Assembly: GCF_014204815.1 (NCBI RefSeq)
Contig: NZ_JACHMC010000001.1
Location: 1,178,001-1,242,000, forward strand
Reading direction: 5' to 3'
DNA: 64,000 nucleotides
Source of the DNA: Micrococcus flavus
GTDB taxonomy: Bacteria > Actinomycetota > Actinomycetes > Actinomycetales > Micrococcaceae
In this document: positions 9,192 to 18,312 of the stretch, in pieces
Position numbering within the stretch: position 1 is the stretch's first letter
Layout of the letters: each line of letters starts with the position of its first letter
Translations under genes and position numbers: made by a program
The notes under the pieces: generated by a model
The model's database searches: none
Told to the model about the DNA's origin: nothing
Seen by the model: only the letters and a program-made list of their open reading frames with translations

Positions 9192-10862
9192 TCACGGGTG
9201 CAGCACCGCCTCGATGTAACGGCTCGGGTCCGTCAGCCCCTGCGCCGCGACGTCGGTGACCGTCCACAGGGCCTGGCCGCCCAGGCCCAGCGCCAGGGTG
9301 GCGAGCGCGAGGACCACCGCGGGCGCGGCCAGCCGGAACGGGATGCGCGACCGGGTCACGTCCTCGTCCGGGTCGACCGTCACGGGCAGGACCCCGGTCG
9401 GCGGGCCGAGGGTCTCGCCCGAGGCCCACGACTCGGTGCGCTCCTCGTCCGTGCTCGACCCACGGCCGGAGGGAGCGGGCGCGGTCGCTGCGGCGCCCAC
9501 GATGGGCAGGGCCGCGGTGGCCAGTCGCTCGCGGTGGCCGTGCGGGGCCGTGGGCTCGCCCCAGAACCAGGCGTCCCACACGCGCAGGAGCGCCCACAGG
9601 CTCACGAGCGAGGCGGCGAGGACGAGCCCGACCGTGACGGTGCGCCCGGCGTCCAGGCCCGCGGTGACGAGCATCAGCTTGCCCACGAACCCCGAGAACG
9701 GCGGGATGCCCACGAGGGAGAGCAGCCCGACGAAGAACGCGGCGGCGACCAGGGGCTCCCGCCGGGCCAGGCCCTGCACGTCGGCGAGGCGCCCGGTGCC
9801 GTAGCGGACCTCGATCGCGCCGGTGGCCATGAGCAGGCAGCCCATCGCCACCATGTGGTGCACGAGGTAGAACAGGCCCGCCGCCAGGCCCAGGCGCGTG
9901 GACAGCCCGAGGCCCACCAGGATGCCGCCGATGCCGCTGACCATCTGCCACGACAGGATCGAGCGCACGCCGTGCTCGCCGACGGACGCGAGCGCGCCGA
10001 TCACGAGGGTCGCCACGGCGAGCACCAGCAGCACCGGGAGGAGGCGGGGGTCGCCGTCGTAGAGGACGGAGTAGACGCGGTACAGGGCGTAGACGGCCAC
10101 CTTCGTGTGGAGGGCGGCGAACAGCCCGGTCACCGCCGGGGACGTCGACGAGTAGGCCCAGGACAGCCAGCCGTGCAGCGGGACCACCGAGGCCTTGATG
10201 GACAGGGCGAACAGGACCATGCCCGCGGCGACGGCGACGCGGGTGTCCGCCACGGCCGCGCCGGCGAGCACGGCCAGGTTGACGGACCCGGTGAGCCCGT
10301 ACACGAACCCGACGCCGACCACCAGGATCGTGGAGGTCAGCAGGTTCAGCGTCACGTACAGCCGCGCCCCGTCCACGCGGCGCAGGGGTTCGCGGCGGTT
10401 CGCGGAGAGGACGTAGAGGCCGTAGCTCGGGACCAGCATGACCTCGATGAACACGAACAGGTTGAACAGGTCCGCCGTCAGGAGCGCACCGTTGACCCCG
10501 CCGATGAGGATGAGCAGCAGCGGGGCGAAGTACTGCGAGTTCGCCACCCGCGAGCCGTACGCGAACGCCGCACCCACGATGGTGAGGGCGCTCGTCAGGA
10601 CCAGCATCAGGGCCGACAGCATGTCCGCGGCGAAGCCGATGCCGATGCCGCCCGGCCAGCCGCCCAGGGAGGCGGCCAGCACGGACCCGTCGAGGCTGCG
10701 CACGCCCAGCGCGAGACCGCCCGCCGTCACGAGGCCGAGGGCGCCGAAGAGGACGGCGCGGTGCAGGCGGCGGCGGTCCCCCGCGATGACCAGGAGACCC
10801 GCGGAGAGGAGGGGGACGGCGATGAACAGGGGCAGCAGCTGCCCCAGGGCCGTGGCGCTCAC
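9192..10862 (-). CDS. mrpD: Na+/H+ antiporter subunit MrpD
   Basis: This 556-residue subunit is one of the two proton-pumping-like subunits, homologous to complex I NuoM/NuoN (Proton_antipo_M fold). About 14 hydrophobic segments can be followed. Conserved features include the FNLFVFIEVML segment with the functional Glu of transmembrane helix 5, a buried Lys in the KASVVPLHGWLSWAYSSTSP loop, and LSLVGIPPFSGFVGKLML. A hydrophilic insert near residues 425-490 separates the last helices. The GTG start overlaps the mrpC stop (GTGA). Confidence 0.95.
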   Translation of the reverse strand: MSATALGQLLPLFIAVPLLSAGLLVIAGDRRRLHRAVLFGALGLVTAGGLALGVRSLDGSVLAASLGGWPGGIGIGFAADMLSALMLVLTSALTIVGAAFAYGSRVANSQYFAPLLLILIGGVNGALLTADLFNLFVFIEVMLVPSYGLYVLSANRREPLRRVDGARLYVTLNLLTSTILVVGVGFVYGLTGSVNLAVLAGAAVADTRVAVAAGMVLFALSIKASVVPLHGWLSWAYSSTSPAVTGLFAALHTKVAVYALYRVYSVLYDGDPRLLPVLLVLAVATLVIGALASVGEHGVRSILSWQMVSGIGGILVGLGLSTRLGLAAGLFYLVHHMVAMGCLLMATGAIEVRYGTGRLADVQGLARREPLVAAAFFVGLLSLVGIPPFSGFVGKLMLVTAGLDAGRTVTVGLVLAASLVSLWALLRVWDAWFWGEPTAPHGHRERLATAALPIVGAAATAPAPSGRGSSTDEERTESWASGETLGPPTGVLPVTVDPDEDVTRSRIPFRLAAPAVVLALATLALGLGGQALWTVTDVAAQGLTDPSRYIEAVLHP

Positions 10863-11290
10863 GGGCGCACCCCCGTCCTGCGGCCGGCCCGGCCGCGCGC
10901 GATCCGGCCCGCGGCCGCGTGGCGCTCCGCGCGCGGGAAGCGCGCATCGGAGGCCGCCTGCTCCAGGGGGTCCCGTGCCTCGCCCGGGGTGGCGACCGCG
11001 TCGTCCGCCCGCCCCGTCACGGCGAGGGCCAGCAGCAGCACGGTGATCGCGAAGGCGATCACGATGGCCGTCAGGACGAACGCCTGCGGCAGCGGGTCGG
11101 CCTGCACCTCGACGTCGGCGGCGCCGACGAAGGGCAGGGCGCGGCGGTCGGTGCCGCCGGCGGCGATGATCGCGAGGTTCGCGGCATGGCCCAGCAGCAC
11201 CATGCCCAGGATCACGCGCAGCAGCTCACGCTTGGAGAACAGGTAGAACGCGCCGAAGGTCAGCATCCCTACCGTGAGGGCGATGGTCAT
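10859..11290 (-). CDS. mrpC: Na+/H+ antiporter subunit MrpC
   Basis: This 143-residue subunit is homologous to complex I NuoK. Three transmembrane segments (about 1-15, 25-45 and 72-92) match the family, with LGMVLLGHAANLAII and DPLPQAFVLTAIVIAFA as signatures. The hydrophilic C-terminal tail of about 48 residues is longer than in many homologues. The ATG overlaps the end of mrpA (11287), so the two are translationally coupled. Confidence 0.94.
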   Translation of the reverse strand: MTIALTVGMLTFGAFYLFSKRELLRVILGMVLLGHAANLAIIAAGGTDRRALPFVGAADVEVQADPLPQAFVLTAIVIAFAITVLLLALAVTGRADDAVATPGEARDPLEQAASDARFPRAERHAAAGRIARGRAGRRTGVRP

Positions 11291-14163
11291 CGGGTCGCCT
11301 CCTCTCGTGCCGTCGGGGTGGTGCGGGCGGGCGCCTCGGCCTCGGAGGCTGCGGGCGAGTCCGGGTCCGGGCCGGGGACGGGACCGCCCTCGTCCGCCGG
11401 GTGCTCCGGGCCGAGCAGGGAGAAGGCGGCGACGATCAGGCCGATCACCGCCAGGTACACGCCCAGGTCGAACGCCAGGGTCGTGGACAGCCCGTAGCCG
11501 AAGACCTTCACCCCGGCTGCCCCGAGGAAGCCCTTGCCGGTCAGATACCCGGCGAGCCCGGTGACCGTGCCCAGGGCGATGCCGGACCCGATCAGGGCCA
11601 GGTACGGCCACCGCAGCTGCCGGGCGGTGTCCGAGTCCGCCGCCAGGTACAGCATCGCGTACCCGGCCCCGGCCACCAGCGCGGCGATGAACCCGCCGCC
11701 GGGCTCGTAGTGCCCGCGCAGCAGCAGGACCAGGGAGAGCAGGATGATCAGGACGCCGAAGATGCGCCCGAACACCCGGATGTGCACGAGGTTCTCGCGC
11801 ACGTGCGCCAGAGGGGAGCGCATGTCCACCGCGGACGGCTGCGGCGGCGTGGGGCGCCGGTTCAGCAGGAGCGCGGCCACGGTGAGTCCCGTGGCGCCCA
11901 GCACCGTCATCTCGCCCCACGTGTCGAGTGCGCGGAAGTCCACGAGGATGACGTTGACGACGTTGGTGCCGCCGGCCTCCTTGTAGGAGTGGGTCAGGTA
12001 GTAGTGCGCGATCTCCGACATGCTCGTGCGCCCGGTGAACGCCAGCACGCCCACCGTGGCGGCGACGCCGGCCAGGGTGGCGGTGAGGACGGCCTGCGTC
12101 TTGCGCGGCGCGGGCTCGGTGCTGAAGCGCGCGGGCAGGCGGCGCAGCAGGAGCACCATGACGCACACGGTGAGCACCTCCACCAGCAGCTGGGTGAGAG
12201 CCACGTCCACGGCGCCCAGGGTGAAGAACCAGAGCGTCACGCCGAAGCCGACGACGCCGACCACCACCATCGCCGCGATGCGGGTCTTGGCGCGGATGGT
12301 GGCGACGACGCCGGCGCCCACGAGCGCGACGAGCACCCAGTCGTGCCAGCGGGAGGGCTGGCCGACGACCGCGGGCAGATCGCCCACCGTGGCCACGCCG
12401 ACGGCGGCCAGCACGGCCAGCACGAGGGCGGGGATCAGCAGGTGCGTGCGGGGCGCCAGCGACCCGGAGGCCCGGGAGACCACCGCGCCGATGCCGATCA
12501 GACGGTGCCGCGCCTCGTCGACGACGTCCAGGGCCGAGAACGGCAGCCCCGCGTGGGAGGCCATCCGCTCGACCGGGCCGCGCAGCAGCACGAGGAGCAC
12601 GCCGAGCGCGATCACGGCGGCCGACACCAGCAGGGCGGTGGTCACGCCGTGCCACAGGGCCAGGTGCGCGTGCACCTCCTCGCCGGAGGCGGCCTGGGCC
12701 GCGTGGGAGACGGGGGTGTCCAGGAGGCCGGGCATCAGGCCCAGGGCCACGGCGGCGGCCGCGGCGAGGACGGGGACGCCCCAGAACGTCGGCGGGGCCT
12801 CGTGGACCTCGTCGCCGCGGTCGGCCGTCCACCTGTGGGCGGCCCCGGCGGGGCTCGGGCCCCACACGCCCAGGGCGCCGAGCACGAGCCGGCCGGAGTA
12901 CGCCACGGTGAACACCGAGGTGACCGCGATGCCGGCCGTCACGAGGACCGGCAGCCAGGCGGGGCCGGGGGTGTGGAGGGCGGCGTCGAGCAGGCCCTCC
13001 TTGGACACGAACCCGAACAGGGGCGGGATGCCGGCCATGGACAGTGCGGCCACGGCGATCGCGGTGCCGGTGACGGGCATGTGCACGCGGCGGGCGGCGA
13101 GCTCGCGCAGGTCGCGCGTGCCGGCCTCGTGGTCCACCACGCCGATCAGCATGAAGAGCGCGGACTTGAAGAGGGCGTGGGCCACGGTGTGCACGATCGC
13201 CGCCGTCAGCGCGACGGGGGTGCCGATGCCGATGGCCGTCACCAGCAGGCCCAGCTGGCTCATCGTGGAGTAGGCCAGCAGGCCCTTGAGGTCGTGGCGG
13301 CGGATCGCCGAGACGGCGCCCAGCAGGGCCGTGATCAGGCCGGAGCCGATCAGCAGCGCGGACCACGTGGGGGTGCCCGCCAGTACCGGGCTGAAGACCA
13401 GCAGCAGGAAGATGCCGGCCTTCACCATGGCGGCGGCGTGCAGGTACGCGGAGACCGGGGAGATGGCCACCATCGAGTCCGGCAGCCAGGCCTGGAAGGG
13501 GAACTGGGCGGACTTCGTGAAGGCGGCCGCCGCCAGCAGGACGGCCACCGTGGTGGTGAACGCGGGGTCGGCCCAGATGTCCGAGGCCAGCACGCCGGTC
13601 AGGGAGGTGGTGCCCGCGCGCACCCCCATGAGGGCGACGGCGGCCAGGAGGGCCAGCCCGCCTCCCACGGTCACCAGCAGGGTGCGGATCGCGGGATCGC
13701 GGGCATGGTCGCCCGAGCGCCCGATGAGGAAGAACGAGGCGAAGGACGTGAACTCCCACGCCACGAACAGGACCACCACGTTGTCCGTCAGGACCAGCAG
13801 CAGCATGGACGCGGCGAAGGCCGTCATCAGCAGGTAGAAGGTGTGCGGACGGGAGGACGCGCGGTCCGCGCCGAGGTAGCGGCTCGAGTAGGCCAGGATC
13901 CCGGCACCGATCACCAGCACAATCATCGCGAACACCAGGGCCAGCCCGTCGAGCCGGAGGTCCAGGTCCACGCCGATCGCCGGGATCCACGGATGGGTCT
14001 CGGTGCGCACGCCCCCGGTCCAGGCGGAGACCAGGACGCCCGCCGCGGCCAGCAGCGGCAGCGCGAGCACCCAGCCTGCGTCGCGGCCGAGCAGGCGCGC
14101 GAAAGGCCAGGACGCCCCGACGGCGGCGATGGCGAGCAGGAGGCTGAGCAGGAGCATGGACAC
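11287..14163 (-). CDS. mrpA: Na+/H+ antiporter subunit MrpA fused to MrpB
   Basis: This 958-residue membrane protein combines the NuoL-like MrpA (about residues 1-620), the DUF4040/MrpA C-terminal region and an MrpB-type domain at about 810-930, recognised by YEPGGGFIAALVAGAGYAMLYLA. No separate mrpB follows, so the fusion supplies that subunit. The core shows FVAWEFTSFASFFLIG with the helix-5 Glu and KSAQFPFQAWLPDSM with the helix-7 Lys. The start is read as GTG at 14163; ATG at 14157, two codons later, is equally possible. It heads the antiporter operon, which likely serves Na+ and pH homeostasis. Confidence 0.94.
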   Translation of the reverse strand: MSMLLLSLLLAIAAVGASWPFARLLGRDAGWVLALPLLAAAGVLVSAWTGGVRTETHPWIPAIGVDLDLRLDGLALVFAMIVLVIGAGILAYSSRYLGADRASSRPHTFYLLMTAFAASMLLLVLTDNVVVLFVAWEFTSFASFFLIGRSGDHARDPAIRTLLVTVGGGLALLAAVALMGVRAGTTSLTGVLASDIWADPAFTTTVAVLLAAAAFTKSAQFPFQAWLPDSMVAISPVSAYLHAAAMVKAGIFLLLVFSPVLAGTPTWSALLIGSGLITALLGAVSAIRRHDLKGLLAYSTMSQLGLLVTAIGIGTPVALTAAIVHTVAHALFKSALFMLIGVVDHEAGTRDLRELAARRVHMPVTGTAIAVAALSMAGIPPLFGFVSKEGLLDAALHTPGPAWLPVLVTAGIAVTSVFTVAYSGRLVLGALGVWGPSPAGAAHRWTADRGDEVHEAPPTFWGVPVLAAAAAVALGLMPGLLDTPVSHAAQAASGEEVHAHLALWHGVTTALLVSAAVIALGVLLVLLRGPVERMASHAGLPFSALDVVDEARHRLIGIGAVVSRASGSLAPRTHLLIPALVLAVLAAVGVATVGDLPAVVGQPSRWHDWVLVALVGAGVVATIRAKTRIAAMVVVGVVGFGVTLWFFTLGAVDVALTQLLVEVLTVCVMVLLLRRLPARFSTEPAPRKTQAVLTATLAGVAATVGVLAFTGRTSMSEIAHYYLTHSYKEAGGTNVVNVILVDFRALDTWGEMTVLGATGLTVAALLLNRRPTPPQPSAVDMRSPLAHVRENLVHIRVFGRIFGVLIILLSLVLLLRGHYEPGGGFIAALVAGAGYAMLYLAADSDTARQLRWPYLALIGSGIALGTVTGLAGYLTGKGFLGAAGVKVFGYGLSTTLAFDLGVYLAVIGLIVAAFSLLGPEHPADEGGPVPGPDPDSPAASEAEAPARTTPTAREEATR

Positions 14164-14229
14164 CCCGGGTTCTCGTGGGATCAGGACGGCGGGCGCGGCG
14201 TCCGTGGCCGCGACGACGGCGGACGCGGG

Positions 14230-14358
14230 TCAGCGGCGGTGCGGCGGCTCGCCCGCCTGCAGACGACCCCATTCGGAGACCTGGCCGTTGGTCCCGACGG
14301 CGCGCACGGGGCACGCGGTGGCCAGCAGACTCACGGCGCGGGTCTGGGCTGCGCTCAT
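14230..14358 (-). CDS. Small ORF (42 aa) between tRNA-Leu and mrpA, unknown
   Basis: I do not recognise this peptide. It is included because a perfect AGGAGG lies 6 nt upstream of its ATG, in a stretch that otherwise has no gene. It opens with MSAAQTRAVSLLATACPV and ends EPPHRR, with no clear membrane segment and one Cys. It lies 33 bp after the tRNA-Leu 3' end and 66 bp before mrpA on the same strand, so it could be co-transcribed with either or both. It could also be a leader ORF controlling mrpA. Confidence 0.5.
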   Translation of the reverse strand: MSAAQTRAVSLLATACPVRAVGTNGQVSEWGRLQAGEPPHRR

Positions 14359-14391
14359 GCCGGGCCTCCTGCCGGGTCGGGGCGTCCTCGG

Positions 14392-14473
14392 TGCCCGAAG
14401 TGGGACTCGAACCCACACGCCTCGCGGCACCGCATTTTGAGTGCGGCGTGTCTACCGGTTCCACCATTCGGGC
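14392..14473 (-). tRNA. tRNA-Leu (anticodon CAA)
   Basis: An 82-nt class II tRNA reads on the minus strand. The acceptor arms GCCCGAA/TTCGGGC pair perfectly with discriminator A. The anticodon stem CCGCA/TGCGG frames the loop CTCAAAA with anticodon CAA, which reads UUG. A short variable arm and GGTTCGAGTCC T-loop are present. CCA is not encoded. A TACTGT box at 14501-14506 on the same strand is a candidate -10 element. Confidence 0.95.
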
Positions 14474-14585
14474 GTGCCCGCCGACCGGCGGGACCCGCCC
14501 ACAGTACCAGCCGGTCGTCCCCCGGTCCCGGACCGGCCGGTGGTGGGGCGCGCTGCCCGCGCGACGCGCCCGGACCGCCGCCGAG

Positions 14586-14591
14586 TAGGGT
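14586..14591 (+). promoter_or_regulatory. Candidate -10 box for the pdtaR transcript
   Basis: TAGGGT is followed by GGGCGC and a GTG at 14598, the same spacing seen at several predicted leaderless starts in this window. It would place the transcription start at or next to the GTG of the 30-codon leader ORF. Confidence 0.5.
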
Positions 14592-14597
14592 GGGCGC

Positions 14598-14690
14598 GTG
14601 CCGCCGTCGACGCCGGTCCGCCCGCCGCAGCGGGCGCCGTGCGGGACGCGGCCCGCCCTGTCCCCCCGCACCGCCGAGGAGCCCCGATGA
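14598..14690 (+). CDS. Putative leaderless leader peptide (30 codons) overlapping pdtaR start
   Basis: GTG at 14598 opens a 30-codon frame (PPSTPVRPPQR... ...TAEEPR) that ends at TGA 14688-14690. This stop overlaps the ATG of the response regulator (ATGA). The GTG sits six bases after a TAGGGT box, so it could be translated from a leaderless mRNA and pass ribosomes to the next gene. The peptide is Pro/Arg rich and matches nothing I know. It may simply be an untranslated leader, since long open frames are common at this GC content. Confidence 0.35.
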   Translation: MPPSTPVRPPQRAPCGTRPALSPRTAEEPR

Positions 14691-15280
14691 CCCCTTCCAC
14701 TGAGACCCCCGGCCTCCGCGCCGTCGTCGCCGAGGACGAGGCGCTGATCCGCCTCGACGTCGTGGAGACCCTCACCGCGGCCGGACACACCGTGGTGGCC
14801 GAGGTGGGCGACGGCCAGGCGGCCGTGGCCGCGGCGCGGGAACACCGCCCGGACGTGGTGGTCATGGACGTGATGATGCCCGTCATGGACGGGATCGCCG
14901 CGGCGGGGGAGATCTCCGCCGAGCGCCTGACCCCGGTGGTGATGCTGACCGCGTTCTCCCAGCGCGACCTCGTGGAGCGCGCCGCCCAGGCCGGGGCCAT
15001 GGCCTATGTGGTCAAGCCCTTCACGGAGAAGGACCTGCTGCCCGCGGTGGAGCTCGCGGTGGCGCGGTTCGACCAGATCCGGGGCCTCGAGGAGGAGGTC
15101 CGAGACCTGGGCGAACGGCTCGAGACCCGCAAGCTGGTCGACCGCGCGAAGGCGCTACTCCAGGCCCGGCTGGACCTCAGCGAGGCCGAGTCCTTCCGGT
15201 GGATCCAGAAGACCTCGATGGACCGCCGCCTGAGCATGCGCGAGGTGGCCCGGACCGTGGTGGACCAGATGGGGGCCTGA
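14687..15280 (+). CDS. pdtaR: PdtaR-type two-component response regulator with ANTAR RNA-binding domain
   Basis: This 197-residue protein has an N-terminal receiver domain (about 8-125) and a C-terminal ANTAR domain (about 135-195). The phospho-acceptor site is in VVVMDVMMPVMDG, acidic residues AEDEALIR lie near the N-terminus, and the conserved Lys is in VVKPFTEKDLL. The ANTAR helix shows LVDRAKALLQARLDLSEAESFRWIQKTSM. PdtaR proteins bind two-hairpin RNA targets and prevent transcription termination when phosphorylated by the sensor PdtaS. No histidine kinase lies nearby. The ATG is chosen for GAGGAG 5 nt upstream. It converges on pyk, as the region around Rv1617-Rv1626 in mycobacteria would suggest. 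Confidence 0.9.
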   Translation: MTPSTETPGLRAVVAEDEALIRLDVVETLTAAGHTVVAEVGDGQAAVAAAREHRPDVVVMDVMMPVMDGIAAAGEISAERLTPVVMLTAFSQRDLVERAAQAGAMAYVVKPFTEKDLLPAVELAVARFDQIRGLEEEVRDLGERLETRKLVDRAKALLQARLDLSEAESFRWIQKTSMDRRLSMREVARTVVDQMGA

Positions 15281-15292
15281 GCCCGGGCGCCC

Positions 15293-16777
15293 TCAGAGCA
15301 CGGGGTCGTGCCAGAAGCCCACCGGCTCGCGCTCCTCGCGGGGCAGGGCGGTGGCGCCCTCGGCCACGCCGTCGCCCACCCGGTGCACGCGCAGGGTGTT
15401 CGTGGAGCCGACCTTGCCGGGAGGGGAGCCGGCGGCGATCACCACGAGGTCGCCGTGCTCGGCGATCCCCTCGCGCGTCAGGGACTCCTCCACCTGCGCG
15501 GTCATCTGGTCCGTGGTCTCCGCGAACGGGACCATCTTCGGGTAGACGCCCCACGTCAGGCACAGGATGTTGTGGGTGTGCTCCCGGTGGGTGTACGCGT
15601 AGATCGGCTGGCGGGGGCGCAGGCGGGAGAGCCGGCGCGCCGAGTCCCCGGACTCCGTGAACGTCGCCAGGAACGGGATGTCCAGCTGGACGGCCACCTC
15701 AACGGCGGCCCGGGTGATCGCGCCACCGCGGGTGCGGGGCTGGGAGGTCAGTGGAAGGATCCGCTCGAGGCCGTGGGTCTCCGTCGACTCGATGATCCGG
15801 GCCATCGTCTCCACGGTCGTCACCGGGTGGGCGCCCACGGAGGTCTCACCGGAGAGCATGACGGCATCCGCGCCGTCGAGCACGGCGTTGGCGCAGTCGG
15901 AGGCCTCGGCGCGCGTGGGGCGCGGGTTCTCGATCATGGACTCGAGCACCTGGGTCGCCACGATCACGGGCTTGGCCCAGCGGCGAGCCAGGTCGATCGC
16001 GCGCTTCTGCACCACGGGCACGTCCTCGAGCGGCAGCTCGACGCCGAGGTCGCCGCGGGCCACCATGATCGCGTCGAACGCGTCCACGATCGCCTCGAGG
16101 TTCTCCACGGCCTGCGGCTTCTCGATCTTCGCGATCACCGGGACGCGGCGCTCCTCCTCGTCCATGATCTGGTGCACGCGGTCCACGTCGGCGGCATCGC
16201 GGACGAAGGACAGCGCCACCATGTCGACGCCGGTGCGCAGGGCCCAGCGCAGATCGTCCTCGTCCTTCTCGGACAGGGCGGGGACGTTCACGGCGACGCC
16301 GGGCAGGTTGATGCCCTTGTTGTCCGAGACGGCCCCGGCCACCACGACCTCGGTGACGACGTCGGTGTCCGTCACCTCCACGGCGCGCAGGCGCACCTTG
16401 CCGTCGTCGATCAGCAGCGGATCCCCCACGTTCACGTCGCCGGGCAGGCCTTTGTGAGTGGTGCCGACGATCTCGCGGGTGCCCTCGACGTCGCGGACCG
16501 TGATGGTGAAGCGGTCCCCCTCGGCGAGCTCGTGCGGGCCGTCGGCGAAGCGTGCCAGGCGGATCTTGGGCCCCTGCAGGTCCGCGAAGATCGCCACGGG
16601 GCGCTGCTCCTCCACGCAGAGCCGGCGCACGCGCTCGTAGGTGGCGGCGTGCACCTCGTGGTCTCCGTGGCTCATGTTCATGCGCACCACGTCCACGCCC
16701 GCTCGGATAAGCGCGCGGGTGCTCTCGTCCGAAGCGGTGGCCGGGCCGAAGGTGGCGATGATCTTCGCGTGTCTCAT
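15293..16777 (-). CDS. pyk: Pyruvate kinase
   Basis: This 494-residue enzyme converts phosphoenolpyruvate and ADP to pyruvate and ATP. Recognisable parts are the N-terminal RHAKIIATFGPAT, the KIEKPQAVENLEAI strand with the catalytic Lys, the Mg-binding MVARGDLGVELP, the ATQVLESMI segment and the C-terminal alpha/beta domain. The length is normal. The ATG at 16777 is chosen because it matches the family N-terminus and because TAGGGT ends seven bases upstream, the pattern of a leaderless transcript. It lies 12 bp from the end of the convergent pdtaR. Confidence 0.97.
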   Translation of the reverse strand: MRHAKIIATFGPATASDESTRALIRAGVDVVRMNMSHGDHEVHAATYERVRRLCVEEQRPVAIFADLQGPKIRLARFADGPHELAEGDRFTITVRDVEGTREIVGTTHKGLPGDVNVGDPLLIDDGKVRLRAVEVTDTDVVTEVVVAGAVSDNKGINLPGVAVNVPALSEKDEDDLRWALRTGVDMVALSFVRDAADVDRVHQIMDEEERRVPVIAKIEKPQAVENLEAIVDAFDAIMVARGDLGVELPLEDVPVVQKRAIDLARRWAKPVIVATQVLESMIENPRPTRAEASDCANAVLDGADAVMLSGETSVGAHPVTTVETMARIIESTETHGLERILPLTSQPRTRGGAITRAAVEVAVQLDIPFLATFTESGDSARRLSRLRPRQPIYAYTHREHTHNILCLTWGVYPKMVPFAETTDQMTAQVEESLTREGIAEHGDLVVIAAGSPPGKVGSTNTLRVHRVGDGVAEGATALPREEREPVGFWHDPVL

Positions 16778-16784
16778 GCGTCCC

Positions 16785-16790
16785 ACCCTA
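16785..16790 (-). promoter_or_regulatory. Candidate -10 box of a leaderless pyk promoter
   Basis: On the minus strand TAGGGT is followed by seven bases and the pyk ATG. No Shine-Dalgarno sequence is present between them. Confidence 0.55.
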
Positions 16791-16851
16791 AGCCGGACGC
16801 CCGCCTGCGACCGAGGGCGGGGGTCCGGCGCGTCATCGTGAGATGCATCGC

Positions 16852-18312
16852 TCAGCCGAGCACCAGTCCGCGGTCGGTCGGCTTGACCGGATGCGGCAGG
16901 CGGGACCACGACTCGAGGGACTCGTCCACGGCCTGCGCGCAGGCCCGGCCCTCGGCGATGGCCCAGACCACGAGCGAGGCGCCGCGACCGGCGTCGCCGC
17001 ACACGAAGACCCCGGGCTCGTCCGTCTCGTACGTCCGCGAACGGGACACCACGCCGCGCTCCGTGCGCACGCCGATCTGACCCGTGAGGTGCTCCTCCTC
17101 CACGCCCGTGAAGCCCAGGGCCAGCAGGACGAGGTCCGCCTTCACCTCCCGCTCCGTGCCGGGCTTCGGTCCCCGCGTGCCGTCCTCCCGGATCTCGGTC
17201 TCCGCCACCCGGAGGGCGCGCACGCGGCCGTGTTCGTCGCCCAGGAACTCCAGCGTGGAGGCCAGGTGCTCGCGCGCGCCGCCCTCGGCGTCGGCCGTGG
17301 TCACCTGGTGCACCTTGGGCACGGTGGGCCAAGGCTGGTGGACGGGGCGCTCCACGGGCAGCTGCTGGCCGATGGCCAAGGTGGTGACGGAGGCGGCACC
17401 CTGGCGGTGCGCGGTGCCGATGCAGTCCGCACCGGTGTCCCCGCCGCCGAGGATCACGACGTGCCGCCCCTCCGCGCTGATCGGGTCGGTGACCTCGTCG
17501 CCGGCGGAGGCGTGGTTGGCCTGGACCAGGTAGTCCATGGCCAGGTGGATGCCGTCTAGGCTGCGACCGGGCACGGACAGCTCACGACCCACCGGAGCGC
17601 CGGTGGCCACGATCACGGCGTCGAAGCGGGCCTTGAGCGCGTCCCAGGTCAGGTCCGTGCCGATCTCCACGCCCGTGCGGAACCGGGTGCCCTCGGCCTC
17701 CATCTGGGCGATGCGCCGGTCCAGGATGTCCTTCTCCATCTTGAAGTCCGGGATGCCGTAGCGCAGGAGGCCGCCGAGGCGGTCGTCCCGCTCATACACG
17801 GCGACCGTGAAGCCGGCGCGCGTGAGCTGCTGGGCGGCGGCGAGGCCGGCCGGGCCGGACCCGACCACGGCCACGGTGTGGCCGTTGAGCCGCTCCGGGA
17901 CCACCGGGTCGAGCCAGTCGTGCTCGAACACCTGCTCGGCGATCGCCACCTCGGTCTGCTTGATGGTCACGGCCGGCTGGTTGATCCCCAGCACGCACGA
18001 GTCCTCGCAGGGGGCCGGGCAGATCCGTCCGGTCACCTCGGGGAAGTTGTTGGTGGAGTGCAGGCGTGCCGCCGCCTCCTCCCAGTGGCCGCGGCGGACC
18101 AGGTCGTTCCACTCCGGGATGAGGTTGCCCAGCGGGCAGCCGGAGTGGCAGAACGGGACGCCGCAGTCCATGCAGCGGCTCGCCTGGGTCCGCACGACCG
18201 CCTCGTCCTGGCGCACGTACACGTCTTTGAAGTCCATGATGCGCACGGGCACGGGACGCGTGGGGCGCTCGACGCGCTCCCGGTTCTTCAGGAATCCGCG
18301 CGGGTCAGCCAC
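16852..18312 (-). CDS. gltD: Glutamate synthase (NADPH) small subunit
   Basis: This 486-residue subunit passes electrons from NADPH through FAD and two 4Fe-4S clusters to the large subunit. Cys residues near 47, 50, 55 and 59 and a second CPAPCEDSC set near 97-105 ligate the clusters. The FAD-binding [10 protein letters not shown] lies near residues 150-160. The NADPH-binding [13 protein letters not shown] lies in the C-terminal half. The GTG start overlaps the last codons of gltB by 8 bp, so the subunits are translated in a coupled way and in the order large-small. Confidence 0.96.
   Translation of the reverse strand: MADPRGFLKNRERVERPTRPVPVRIMDFKDVYVRQDEAVVRTQASRCMDCGVPFCHSGCPLGNLIPEWNDLVRRGHWEEAAARLHSTNNFPEVTGRICPAPCEDSCVLGINQPAVTIKQTEVAIAEQVFEHDWLDPVVPERLNGHTVAVVGSGPAGLAAAQQLTRAGFTVAVYERDDRLGGLLRYGIPDFKMEKDILDRRIAQMEAEGTRFRTGVEIGTDLTWDALKARFDAVIVATGAPVGRELSVPGRSLDGIHLAMDYLVQANHASAGDEVTDPISAEGRHVVILGGGDTGADCIGTAHRQGAASVTTLAIGQQLPVERPVHQPWPTVPKVHQVTTADAEGGAREHLASTLEFLGDEHGRVRALRVAETEIREDGTRGPKPGTEREVKADLVLLALGFTGVEEEHLTGQIGVRTERGVVSRSRTYETDEPGVFVCGDAGRGASLVVWAIAEGRACAQAVDESLESWSRLPHPVKPTDRGLVLG

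Noticed and set aside
11401-14703. A 1100-codon plus-strand frame opposite mrpA
   Set aside because: It is rich in Gly, His, Gln and Arg as expected for a mirror frame of a hydrophobic protein. The minus-strand frame has clear MrpA motifs.
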